Shown: positions 54,833 to 64,000 of the stretch, in pieces
Position numbering within the stretch: the stretch's first letter is position 1
How the letters are laid out: each line of letters opens with the position of its first letter
DNA from: Anaeramoeba flamelloides
Lineage: Eukaryota > Metamonada > Anaeramoebidae
DNA: 64,000 nucleotides
Direction: 5' to 3'
Assembly: GCA_027625915.1 (NCBI GenBank)
Contig: JANTQA010000008.1
Span: forward strand, 4,295,001 to 4,359,000
Notes under the pieces: model-generated
Seen by the model: the letters and a program-made list of their open reading frames with translations, nothing else
Told to the model about the DNA's origin: nothing
Database searches by the model: none
Translations under genes and position numbers: made by a program

Positions 54833-55090
54833 CTGGTGTTTAATTAATATTTGGGATAAAATTTTAACGGATTATTTCTTTTAAAATTCTAAAATCTGAC
54901 TTTTCATTTACGTTTCCTTTTTCATCCAATGTGTGGGAAAAAAAAAAAAATAAAAAAAGAACCAAACAAATAAATATAGGGCACAAATTATAATCTCTTT
55001 TTTTGAAAAAATCTAATTGAAGAAATAAAAAAACTCAGAAAATGGGAAAATGAAGTGAAAATCAATTTTTATTTATAATTCGAATACCAG
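54833..55090. mobile_element. Family B element, longer variant, copy 4 (258 bp)
   Basis: CTGGTGTTTAATTAATATTT after TA at the left; ATAATTCGAATACCAG before TA at the right. Shares the inner ACAAATTATAATCTCTTTTT block with the longer copies at 62674 and 63652. Confidence 0.75.
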
Positions 55091-58000
55091 TATTATATGC
55101 TATTCCAGAATTTTATCGTTTAGAATAGGCTCTTATAAAAAACTTTCTTACATGATATCATTGATAAAAATCATTTGTTGTTTGATGAAAAAAAATTCGA
55201 AAAATCAATAAAAAAAAAAAAAGGAATAGTATAAAGACCTAATTTAATACTTAATCTGAAATATTCTTTTCTTCTGATTTTTTGGGTATTTAGTTATTGA
55301 AGATAGATAAAAAAAATCTGTGAAAATTGTTGAATAATTTATATGATTTTTATATCTAGAATTCAAATTTAATATTTTTTTTTTTATATAGAAATTTTTA
55401 GTATATTTGAAAATTTCATATTTTATAATTGGGTTTTATAAGACCAGAAATTTTTGTTATCGAAACGAAAGTATAAAAATGAAAATTAAATTTCTTTTTA
55501 TCCAAAGATCTTACTGTAAGTTTGGAATTGTTGTTTTATCTCATTCTATTTGAATAAACCCTTCATCAAAATTTTGCAATTGTTAATTTTATCTAGTTTT
55601 AATTTGTAATTCAAGAATCAATAAGATAACTTAAGAAGGTAAATTTGAAATAAATTCAAAACAAACTTTTACAAGAAAAGCCCCTTTAGATTGGTTATGG
55701 GATTAACTCTAATTAAAGTATTTTGTAATTTGCTGTGAAATGGAATTTGTGATACATTTAACTGAAATGGCTCAACAAAAAAATCTATTATAAATAATAT
55801 TGAAGAATAAATTATTGGATTTTTTACTTTAGATCGTATTTTAAAAAACGTCATTTTGTAAATTGTTTTTTAAAAGACTTTTCCAAATATGAAACTAGAA
55901 ACTCAAAATAATATTATTCAGATATTTAAAAAAAAAAAATAAGATTTAGAAATCCACTAAGCTAATATTTTTATAATTTTTATAATTTCCAATATTTACC
56001 CAATAATAATTAATATCAAAGCCTCAAAAATTATTATACGTTCACCATTTTTTAAAAATAGTGGTATTTTAAATATAATTCTCACAAGTGAGATAAATTT
56101 TTTATGATAATCTCTCATTTAATGTTTTTTTTAAAAAAAAAATCGGTTTTTTTGTAATGCTAATAGCAGATTAACACAAATTACAAAAGGCGTTTTGCAC
56201 CTTTGAAGTATATTCATTAATTAAACCTTTTAGAATTTTGGAAAAAAATGTTTTTTTTTCTAAAATTCTTTGTTTTTTTTTAAGAAAACAGTGGATATTT
56301 TTTTTTATTAATAAGGATCAATTTTTTATTATTATTTTTCTAATCTGATTTTTTCAAGAATGGAAATTGTGGCATACAAAAATACTTCACAAAAAATCAC
56401 AAAATTCGATAAAATGTTGTCCTCCTCTTTGAAGTCAGTAATTTTTTTTTGATGGTAAAACTTATCTTTTGTCTGTAGATTAAGTTATCATTATTATTTT
56501 GTTTACAAGGAATCAAAATAAAAGGTTTATGGATAGTTTTTTGATCATTATTTTTTTCTACTTTAAAACACCATTGCAAGGCTCTTAAAAATATATCTCA
56601 TAATAATGTAATATTTTTTTTTCAAAAAAATATAAATATATGCTTAATTTCACCTTTAAATACCTTCTATTATAATAAAAACTATTGGTTCAGAAGAGAT
56701 TAATTACCTGAAATTATTTTTAAAAATATTTTCAAATTTAAATTGATTAATCCAATTTTTTAATCAGATTTTATTTGAAAATTAATAGTAGAAAATTTAC
56801 ATATTATTTTTGCTTCTAGATTAAGAAGTCATTTTATTATATTTTAAAGGTATTTTAAATTTAATAAAAATCTTTCGAATAGAGAATCAATTATTTTGTC
56901 TATTAAAGAATTATTTGTTCTTTAAATTGGAAAGAATTATTATTCTTTTGTTTCTCCCTTGTTTTTTTTTTAATTTTTGTAATAAACAGAAATTAAGAAA
57001 TTTTCAGTTGATTACAATAAGTTAAAACAGACTTAGGTCACTTTTCATTAGGTTTTCCCAGGATTTAATTGAATAGAATAAAATTTATATGATTTTTATC
57101 GATTCTTTGGAATTCTGGAAAAAAAATTTTAGATTTTCTTGAATTTTCGGTTTCATCTTTAAAATCAATCGATTTTCGTTAGGTTTTTTTGAGTTATCTA
57201 TTTATTTGGAAAATAAATAGATTTTTGTTAGGTTTTTTTTTACTTTTTGAAATAAACCGAAAATTTATTAAAAATTTCTTGTTTATTTCAAAAAGTAAAA
57301 AAAAAAACCTAGAACACTTTACAAATAAAATAGAAAACCTCATAACAAACCTAGAACACTTAACAAATAAAAAGTAAAAAATAAATAAAATCAAGGCACA
57401 TGACGGAACTTCTGTTAGTTTTTGTGAATTTTTAAGAATCAAAAGCAAATTAATCCAATTTTTATTTTATTTTCAAAATTACAAAAAAACGTGGTTAGCT
57501 TTTCCAGAAATTAAAATAATTGAGTATATTCTTTGACTTTACTTTATTCATTTGAATTCTTGAAAATCGCCAAGATTTTTTCTTTATTTTTCTGTTTATT
57601 ATGAAAATCAATAGATTTTCGTTAGGTTTTTTTTAATTTTGGAAATAAACAGAAAATTTATTAAAATTTTATGTTTATTTCAAAAAGTAAAAAAAAAAAA
57701 ACCCAGAACACTTTACAAATTGTATAGAAAACATCAAAAAAATCTAGAACACTTTAGAAATAAAAGAGAAACCCCAAAAAAAAAAATCTTAGGCACTCGA
57801 CGTTACTCTATAAAAATATATTTTAAAATAATTAAAAACCAAAAAACAAATATTTATCCTTCAATTCCAATAATTTTTAAATTAAGTATATTTACTCATT
57901 ACAAAAAATGGATATTATTATATATTCATAAAAAAGATAAATTAATTTCGTCCTTTATGTTTAAAGTATAGACAGTATTTAAACTATAATCATTTTGTAA

Positions 58001-58225
58001 TAATTTTTTAAGGATATGCTCTGACATATGATAATAATAGTTTACTATTTCTAAACAAATCAGAAGAAATGAAACTTGATAAAATAATTTGAAACGGTGA
58101 TAGTTTAAATTTTTTTTTTCATTAGTTCATAACAATGGAATTTATTTTTTCACACTTCAATTTCTGAAAGTAAATTTTTGTATATGCAAATATAAAAGGT
58201 AATATAGATTTCTTTAGTAATAATA
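55091..58225. other. AT-rich intergenic with repeats
   Basis: About 57170-57415 and 57590-57800 are two related blocks (AGATTTTCGTTAGGTTTTTT, AAATTTATTAAAA, CAAAAAGTAAAAAAAAAA, AGAACACTTTACAAAT). Each contains a palindrome around AAATAAAC...GTTTATTT. Short minus-strand text at 55669-55854 (FQLNVSQIPFHSKLQNTL) looks like coding debris. No gene supported. Confidence 0.45.
57170..57800. repeat. Two related blocks (repeat P)
   Basis: The second block (from about 57590) repeats the first (from about 57170) in the same orientation. Both contain the inverted pair TTTTTGAAATAAAC / GTTTATTTCAAAAA flanking an AAAATTTATT core, so each can form a hairpin of about 25 bp. Confidence 0.6.
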
Positions 58226-58425
58226 AAGTCAGTTCCACTTTTAAGACACAAACTTTTAACTAAATTCAAGGCTCAAAAAAATCTCAAATTAAGGCACATT
58301 TTTCTGAAATATTTTTTACACATATAAATTATTTTACTCGAATTTAAATTTTGTGCCTTGATTTGGTATTTTTTTTGTACTTTCAATTTAGTTAAAAGTT
58401 TTTGCCTTTAAAGTGGAACTAACTA
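58226..58425. mobile_element. Family A near-palindromic element, copy 5 (200 bp)
   Basis: AAGTCAGTTCCACTTTTAAG at the left and TTAAAGTGGAACTAACTA-like end at the right, TA flanks. CTCAAATTAAGGCAC and GTGCCTTGATTTGG pair internally. Confidence 0.8.
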
Positions 58426-58639
58426 TAATAAAAATTCAAAATTTTTATTTGAGATCTCGAAATATAAAAAAATTCATGTGATGGTTCTAAATATAGTTTA
58501 CATTTGCTTTTCCAAGTTTGAAATGTAATAAAAATAAAAGTTGTCATTGCCTAATCATGTAAAATCCAATTATTTTGTTTTAAATTTTTCATTCAATTAT
58601 CCTTTTGATTTTTTTTTTGTGTGATGGTGGTTTTTTATA

Positions 58640-58835
58640 TAGTATGTTCTACTATTAAGACATACACTTTTAATGAAATTTAAGGCATATAAATATCTTA
58701 AATTAAAGAAATTTTTTTGAAATTCCTTTTTACACAAATTAATATACTGGAATTCTAATTTTGTTTCTTAATTTAAGATTTTTTTAATTTCTTAAATTTC
58801 CAAAAAAGTTTGTGTTTTAAAAGTGGAGCTGAATT
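58640..58835. mobile_element. Family A near-palindromic element, copy 6 (196 bp)
   Basis: Most diverged copy: TAGTATGTTCTACTATTAAG at the left and TTTTAAAAGTGGAGCTGAAT-type right end, TA on each side. Probably the oldest of the six. Confidence 0.65.
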
Positions 58836-59039
58836 TAATTGAAAACTACAATTAATTTAATCCAATTTTTTTCAAAATAAAAATTCTTTTTTAGAAGTAC
58901 AAATAAAATAACATAACAACACACACACACACACTAAATTAGAGATAAGTCCTAAAGAAACAATTTTTATTCATATTAATATTTGATCAATAAATTCAAA
59001 AAATTTTGATTTTATTATCCAATTTTTCTGGAACAAATA

Positions 59040-59204
59040 GGTTCACAGTGAAATATATGAAAATTTTTGATCTCTATTTATTTGTTTGGTACTTTTTTTT
59101 TTCTGAGATTTATTGGGAGAACTAAGACTTGTCAAAAAAACCAAGATTTCAGAATTGAAAAAAAGATAAAAATAAGCAAAATTTTTATCTCATTTAAATA
59201 CCTT
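59040..59204 (-). mobile_element. Family B element, copy 8, inverted
   Basis: On the minus strand it reads almost identically to 62674-62919 for about 110 bp: TCAATTCTGAAATCTTGG, GACAAGTCTTAGTTCTCCC, AATAAATCTCAG and CAAATAAATAGAGATC. The other half is truncated. Confidence 0.75.
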
Positions 59205-59737
59205 CTACCATAAGTTCGATCAAAAAACCCTGTAGAATCTCGAGTTTTTTTGAAAATAAAAGTCGACGAATATTTACAATTCTTTTTTGCTAAATCAAAA
59301 AACAAACGTGTGCCATAAATCCTAAATTTGTTATTTTCTATATAAAATAATTCTTAATACACTTATATTGGGATACTTACTTTTTTGATCTAGTGTGGAT
59401 CTTAAAAATTCACACAATAAATATAAAACAAGATATACTCCAGTAAGTATGATTTGAAGATTTTGTGACTAGTCCATTATTCTATTACATATATGTTGTA
59501 ATTTCTCTTTAAAAAAATAGGTATCTTTTACAAAGATTTTCACTCCTTTGGGCTGATTGAAAGTGTTTTAAAATTGACAATAAATCCTTGTATTTTTGAA
59601 AGTTTTGTTTGAAAAAAAAGTTGTTGAAATATCATTTTTTTCACTATTTTTACGAAAAACTTATTGTCTTTGTTTCTTCACAGATCTCCTTTTCAGATCT
59701 TTAATTTCAAAATCTATTGAAACAACAAACAAATAAA
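59205..59737. other. Upstream region of the Rab7 gene
   Basis: Contains CAGATCTCCTTTTCAGATCT near 59681, a short direct repeat of CAGATCT. No named promoter element. Confidence 0.45.
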
Positions 59738-60410
59738 ATGTCTTCTCGAAACAAAATGTTATTAAAAATCATTATTCTTGGTGATTCTGGGTATAATTTC
59801 TTTTTTTTTTTTAACTTTTTCTGTTCTTTTTTATCAAGATATTTTTACTGACATAATTTTTTTTGTTTATCTAATTTTCGTTAATGTCCTTCTTCGAACA
59901 AATTTTTAGTGTTGGAAAAACTTCTTTAATGAACAGATATGTGAAAAATAAATTTACTAATCAGTATAAGGGTAATTGCTTTTTAATCATTTCTATGATC
60001 AAAACTGTTTAAACATTTTTTTTAACACAGACAACAAACCAAACAAACTTTTGAATGAATAATTCAAGAATTTACATCCACTTATTTTTTATAAACCTGA
60101 AATCTAACAAAAATAAACCAAAATGAAATGAATATTTCTGAATAACAATAACACCCAACATAAACCCAAAAAATATTTAATAACAATTACTGGAACAAAA
60201 ACTCCAATAGCCACAATTGGTGCAGATTTTCTTGGAAAAGAAATTTCGGTTGAAAACAAAACAGTGACTATGCAAATTTGGGATACAGCAGGACAAGAAA
60301 GATTTCAAAGTCTTGGTGTTGCATTTTACAGAGGCGCAGATTGCTGTATACTTGTCTATGATGTTACTGAGCCTCAGTCTTTTGAACACCTTGAAGGATG
60401 GCGTGATGAA
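59738..60410 (+). CDS. RAB7: Rab7-type small GTPase, 5' exons only
   Basis: Exons 59738-59790, 59910-59971 and 60211-60410 join in frame (introns of 119 and 239 bp, GT-AG) to give the first 105 residues. P-loop GDSGVGKTS (15-23), [20 protein letters not shown] (31-50) with the switch I Thr40, [19 protein letters not shown] (62-80) and [13 protein letters not shown] (81-93) are diagnostic of Rab7, the GTPase of late endosomes and lysosome fusion. Switch II and the interswitch match animal and yeast Rab7 nearly residue for residue. The last exon stops at [11 protein letters not shown] followed by GTAAATTAAT. The G4 (NKxD) and G5 (SAK) motifs and the prenylated cysteine tail are not found between 60411 and the window end. 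The first intron falls inside the P-loop codon run. The gene most likely continues beyond the window. Confidence 0.95.
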
Positions 60411-60636
60411 GTAAATTAATTGTTTTTTTGTTTTTTATTTTTTGTCTTTCAAATTTTTTGACTTTTCTTTTGTTTGGTTTCTATGAAGGGGTAAATATAT
60501 AATCATTTTCAAACCTCAACTTTTTTTTGTTCAAAATAAATAGTTTACCTCATAAGAATTCAGTGTTTTCTTGGTTTGTGTGTATAAATTTTTACACTGC
60601 TCGGACTTTTCAACGCAAATTCTAATTAATCAAATA

Positions 60637-60802
60637 CTGGTATTCGAATTATAAATCGGAAGTAATTTTCACTTTCACTTTCCCTATTCTTCTTTTATAA
60701 ATTGAGTTCCAAAAAAGTAGGTTGTAGGTATCTGTGGCTTTGTTTGAAAAAGGAAATTGAAAATGAAGTGAAAATTTTTCCCGTTTCGAATTCAAATACC
60801 AG
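60637..60802. mobile_element. Family B inverted-repeat element, copy 5 (166 bp)
   Basis: CTGGTATTCGAATTATAAAT after TA; CGAATTCAAATACCAG at the right. Contains the CACTTTCACTTTCC and GAAGTGAAAATTTTTC pair. Confidence 0.8.
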
Positions 60803-60859
60803 CAAGTCCCAAAAAAAATATTTTTTTAAGGCACAACTCGTTAAGAACTACGTTTGCAA

Positions 60860-62560
60860 TTGAAATTCAAGGTAAAATGTGTTCTAATCAGGTTCTAGGG
60901 GTTGGTAATTCTTAAAAAATTTTATTCAGTGAGATCTAAGAAGTAAAAAATGACATTTTTTACATAAATTTTAATCTACCCGTTTCTCGAAATGAAGAAA
61001 TGACAAAGAACGTTGGCAAAAATTGTATTTTTGAGAAAATAGCTTTTTAGAATAATTTTTGACAAACCCTTACACATTGTTGGTACGTTTAAATGTTTTT
61101 TTTTTGGTTATGGGGTCAAGATGAGAAGGTTTTAAAAATTGTTCTAAAAGGTCAAAAATTAGGAAATTGTCAAAATTTTTGATGACTTATGGCTTGTTCT
61201 TTTAAAACAAAGACAAATTTTTGAATGGTGTCTATGGTAAATGTTTTGGTATTGTATTAAATCCACTAAAATTCCCATTTTCAAAAATAGAAAGATCATT
61301 TTTTCTCAACTGAAACAATATTTTTTTAAAAAATAAAAAAAAACTGACTAATTTTTGAAAATTTAATTTCGAAAAGATCCTTTCATTAACAATTATTCAA
61401 AACCTTTACCACACAACTTCAACCCAATTTCTCTTGATACAACAAATTGGATTTTCAGAGAAATGATCAAAACAAAAAAATTTTTCAAAAAACCATTAAA
61501 AATGTAAAGTACGTTTGGCATGGATTATGTTGTTCCACATAAAATTGGTGGACACACTCCCCTCTTAGCCGTGGCTGGGAGATTCAATTCAAGACAGAAA
61601 CAAAAATAACCAAAAAAAAAAAAATTAAGCAAAATCACACTCTTTGTAATAATGAATACAGCCGTTCCATTCCTACCGCGAATATTTATAATACCCTGGA
61701 ATTGATTTTCTATTCTGAAATTTTATCCATGCACAAAAAACCGTAAAAGGGTTATTAAAGCTCATTATAAACCATAAAATTTACACTAGAAGATGAAAAA
61801 TAAGTTATCCATTTTTTTGTTTTTTTGATTCCTTTGGTTCCTTTGGAATTGACAAACAAATTCAGAAAAATACTTACATTAACGTGGATCTTCAATTTCC
61901 AAAACTGTTAAAATCCCAGCTTTTACAATTTAAAAACAAAGATCTAAAAATGCTTTCAAGCTTCTGTGATTTCCATGGTTTCTGTAATTTCAATTCTGAT
62001 ATTTATTCTGGGATATTTCAACTTTTGATTTCAATTCTTGAGAAAATTTAATTTTTTTCTTTGTTTTTACAAAAAAAAACTCGAATGAAGTAAGAGAAGT
62101 TGAAAATTTTATTTTATGATAGAAATTGAATTCTTTATTTCTAAAAACACAACTTTATAATAGACAACCAATTTCTATGTCTTATAATATTTCTCAGTCG
62201 GGTTGGAACGGTTGTATGGTTTGTGGAGACAATGTAACAATTCAAAGTAACCCAATGATCAAAAATCATTGGCAATACGATCATTTAGATTTAAAGATGT
62301 TTATTGAGAATGTTTTTTAAGGTTAGAAAATCGTGATTATTTTTTTTTTTTCATTTTCACGTACCTATTCAAGGTGTTCGAGTTCACATATCTCAAAATT
62401 TCTTTTTCATTTTTCATAAAAAAAATGACAAAAAATGATTTTTAGATCCAAATTGGAAAATATTTTAAAGATCCTTCTTTTTCACGATTCAAATGGAATT
62501 GAAACCAAAAGATTTTTCTACAAATTGGTAAATCCGATATGTAGTTCTTAAGATAAGGCA
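60860..62560. mobile_element. Repeat K, copy 2, within the Rab7 intron
   Basis: Collinear in blocks with 32040-33330. This copy is longer because of about 500 extra bases between 61660 and 62170. The element's nature is unknown; a zinc-finger-like frame (62177-62320) suggests it derives from a coding transposon. Confidence 0.6.
62177..62320 (+). other. Zinc-finger-like coding fragment in repeat K
   Basis: Open from ATG 62177 to TAA 62320: MSYNISQSGWNGCMVCG, then DNVTIQSNPMIKNHWQYDHL. Two cysteines (CMVC) and two histidines (HWQYDH) give a C-x2-C-x14-H-x4-H spacing, as in C2H2 or BED-type fingers that many DNA transposases carry at their N-termini. The corresponding part of the 33-kb copy of repeat K is decayed. 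I read this as a transposon remnant, not a host gene. Confidence 0.45.
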
Positions 62561-62673
62561 CACACATATTTTTTTTCGATTATTCTTGCTTGAGTTGAAA
62601 AAAAAAAACATTTTGCATTATTATTAACAATCTTTTTTTGGATAAAGATTGTTTTTTTTTTGGTTATTCTATA

Positions 62674-62919
62674 CTGGTATTTGAAATTCAAATAGGATAA
62701 AATTTCAGCTGATTTTTATCTTTTTTTCAATTCTGAAATCTTGGTTTTTTTGACAAGTCTTAGTTCTCCCAATAAATCTCAGAAAAAAAAAAAAAGTACC
62801 AAGCAAATAAATAGAGATCACAAATTACAATCTATTTCTTTGCAAGTTTCTTGGTTAAAAAAGAAAGAAAAGGGAATACGAAGTGAAAATTTTTTTCCCG
62901 TTTATTATTCAAAAACGAG
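62674..62919. mobile_element. Family B element, longer variant, copy 6 (246 bp)
   Basis: CTGGTATTTGAAATTCAAAT after TA; TTATTATTCAAAAACGAG before TA. About 110 bp are nearly identical to the inverted copy at 59040-59204. Confidence 0.8.
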
Positions 62920-63046
62920 TATGATCTTATTTTGTGTGCTAAAAATTCCGAGGACAATATCCGAAAAATCCAAAAGTCAAATTGATCCCAATAAATGTTT
63001 ACTTTGATCAATTCTATTATTGTATAATTGTCGAGAAACCAATTTA

Positions 63047-63587
63047 CTAAACCCCATTCCAAAAATTTGGACACACCCAAAATCAAAAATAAGTAAAACA
63101 AAATAACACTCAATTTATTAGATTTTTCCAAACCTAATATAAAACCACATTTAAGTAACATAATATTAATCTTTTAATAAGTAATCATTTTAATCCAAAT
63201 AAAAGAAAAAAATATAAAACTCAAAAATAAAAATCAGTGTGTCCAAAATAATGAAACCAGCGGAACAAAAAATGTATTGGTTAATTTGTTGGAATTTCAA
63301 CAACAATTATTGATCGATCAAATGATTGGGATAACATGTCCTAATTGTATGTGATTTTTCAATTTAACAAACTCAACACTAACCTTCTATCAAATATCGA
63401 AAAAAAAATTCCATATCTAATGAAACAGATCACGTAACTGCAAAAAAGGAAATGTAAACAAAAACAAAAAATTCAAAAAATGAAATAGTTTGTCAAATCA
63501 AAACTCTTTTCAAATTGAATTGAAAGTGTAGTATTGTTATTCTTTCAAAAGTTTAAACTGTGTCCAAATTTTTGGAATATAGTTTAG
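63047..63587. mobile_element. Family Q inverted-repeat element, copy 2 (541 bp)
   Basis: CTAAACCCCATTCCAAAAAT, then TTGGACACA at the left; the right end is the complement, TGTGTCCAAATTTTTGGAAT then ATAGTTTAG. TA borders the left end and lies one base off the right end. Copy 1 is at 37317-37778. No transposase recognised. Confidence 0.75.
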
Positions 63588-63651
63588 TTAAATTGTTTTT
63601 CGCTGGTTTTCTCATCGGGGTTAATAAAAGATCTTTTTTCTTCTTTCTTTA

Positions 63652-63885
63652 CTGATATTTGAAATTTAAATGAGGCATATTTCTAATTCTCATTTTTGTT
63701 TTACAATTCTTCAGAATCTATCATTTAAGCTTTTTATTTCACATAATTGTGTACCAAAATATTACATAAAACAATAAACAAATAAATAGAGTTATCCCAA
63801 CTTTCAATCTATTTGCTTGAAATTTATTTGTAAAGAAAAAGGGAATGAAGTGAAAATTTTGTACCTTTTATTATTCAAATAACAG
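63652..63885. mobile_element. Family B element, longer variant, copy 7 (234 bp)
   Basis: CTGATATTTGAAATTTAAAT after TA; CTTTTATTATTCAAATAACAG before TA in shortened form. Inner AATAAATAGAGTTATCCC and CAATCTATTTGCTTG parallel copy 6. Confidence 0.75.
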
Positions 63886-64000
63886 TAAATGAAAAAAAAA
63901 AAAAAAAAAAAAATGGAACAAGAAAATAAAAACCTTAGTTTTTGGTAATTTGAAAATTGAAATAAACCCCTATTTTTACGAAAATTCATGCTTTGTTTCC

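Larger units (their letters stand above)
60411..64000 (+). other. Probable long intron 3 of the Rab7 gene, filled with mobile elements
   Basis: It begins with a donor (GTAAATT) in phase 0 after Glu105. It contains family B copies 5, 6 and 7, repeat K copy 2 and family Q copy 2. No exon with NKID-like or SAK-like codons was found on the plus strand. Either the intron is at least 3.6 kb or the gene is truncated here. Confidence 0.55.

Noticed and set aside
57189-57971. Several Lys/Phe-rich frames on both strands
   Set aside because: They follow the duplicated block P and its palindromes, not a gene.

Overview
The window is strongly AT-rich eukaryotic nuclear DNA. Homopolymer runs are frequent, proteins carry long Lys/Glu/Asn low-complexity tracts, and two genes are interrupted by GT-AG introns. 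Genes use the standard code. The gene content (Rab7-type GTPase, Rxt3-type chromatin protein, APE1-type nuclease, c-Myc-binding-protein homologue, ribonuclease-inhibitor-type LRR protein) is that of a unicellular protist. The Lys/Glu-rich style reminds me of anaeramoebids, but the sequence does not fix the lineage.

Layout. Nine protein genes are supported: Rxt3-like (+, three exons, 5873-9789); NAD(P)H-hydrate epimerase (+, 15716-16405); an unrecognised 678-residue protein (-, 20958-22994); an AP endonuclease of the ExoIII/APE1 family (-, 29846-31369); a UBA-like plus coiled-coil protein (-, 37802-38962); a 68-residue single-pass membrane protein (+, 40232-40438); an LRR protein (-, 48562-49536); a MYCBP/AMY-1 homologue (+, 53513-53770); and the 5' half of a Rab7 gene (+, from 59738), whose last visible exon ends at a donor site at 60410. 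Its remaining exons are not visible before the window ends. The genes look like unrelated housekeeping genes, not an operon or one system.

The space between genes, and the long introns, is filled with small non-autonomous DNA transposons and their wreckage. At least ten families can be recognised by comparing stretches within the window. Most have inverted termini flanked by TA, as expected for Tc1/mariner-like elements. They include six copies of a roughly 195-bp near-palindrome, about eight copies of a second family with CTGGTATTTGAAT-type ends, an 824-bp fold-back with arms of about 260 bp, a 478/477-bp side-by-side pair, a 700-bp element with a possible transposase remnant, and a larger repeat carrying a zinc-finger-like fragment inside the last Rab7 intron. 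One element is nested inside another, and removing it restores the host element to the length of its sister copy.

I found no retrovirus-like or capsid-bearing element, CRISPR array, rRNA or tRNA gene. The most interesting items are the orphan 678-residue protein, the nuclease with a phospho-acceptor-rich insertion, the divergent epimerase motif, the small membrane protein, and the dense TA-flanked inverted-repeat population.
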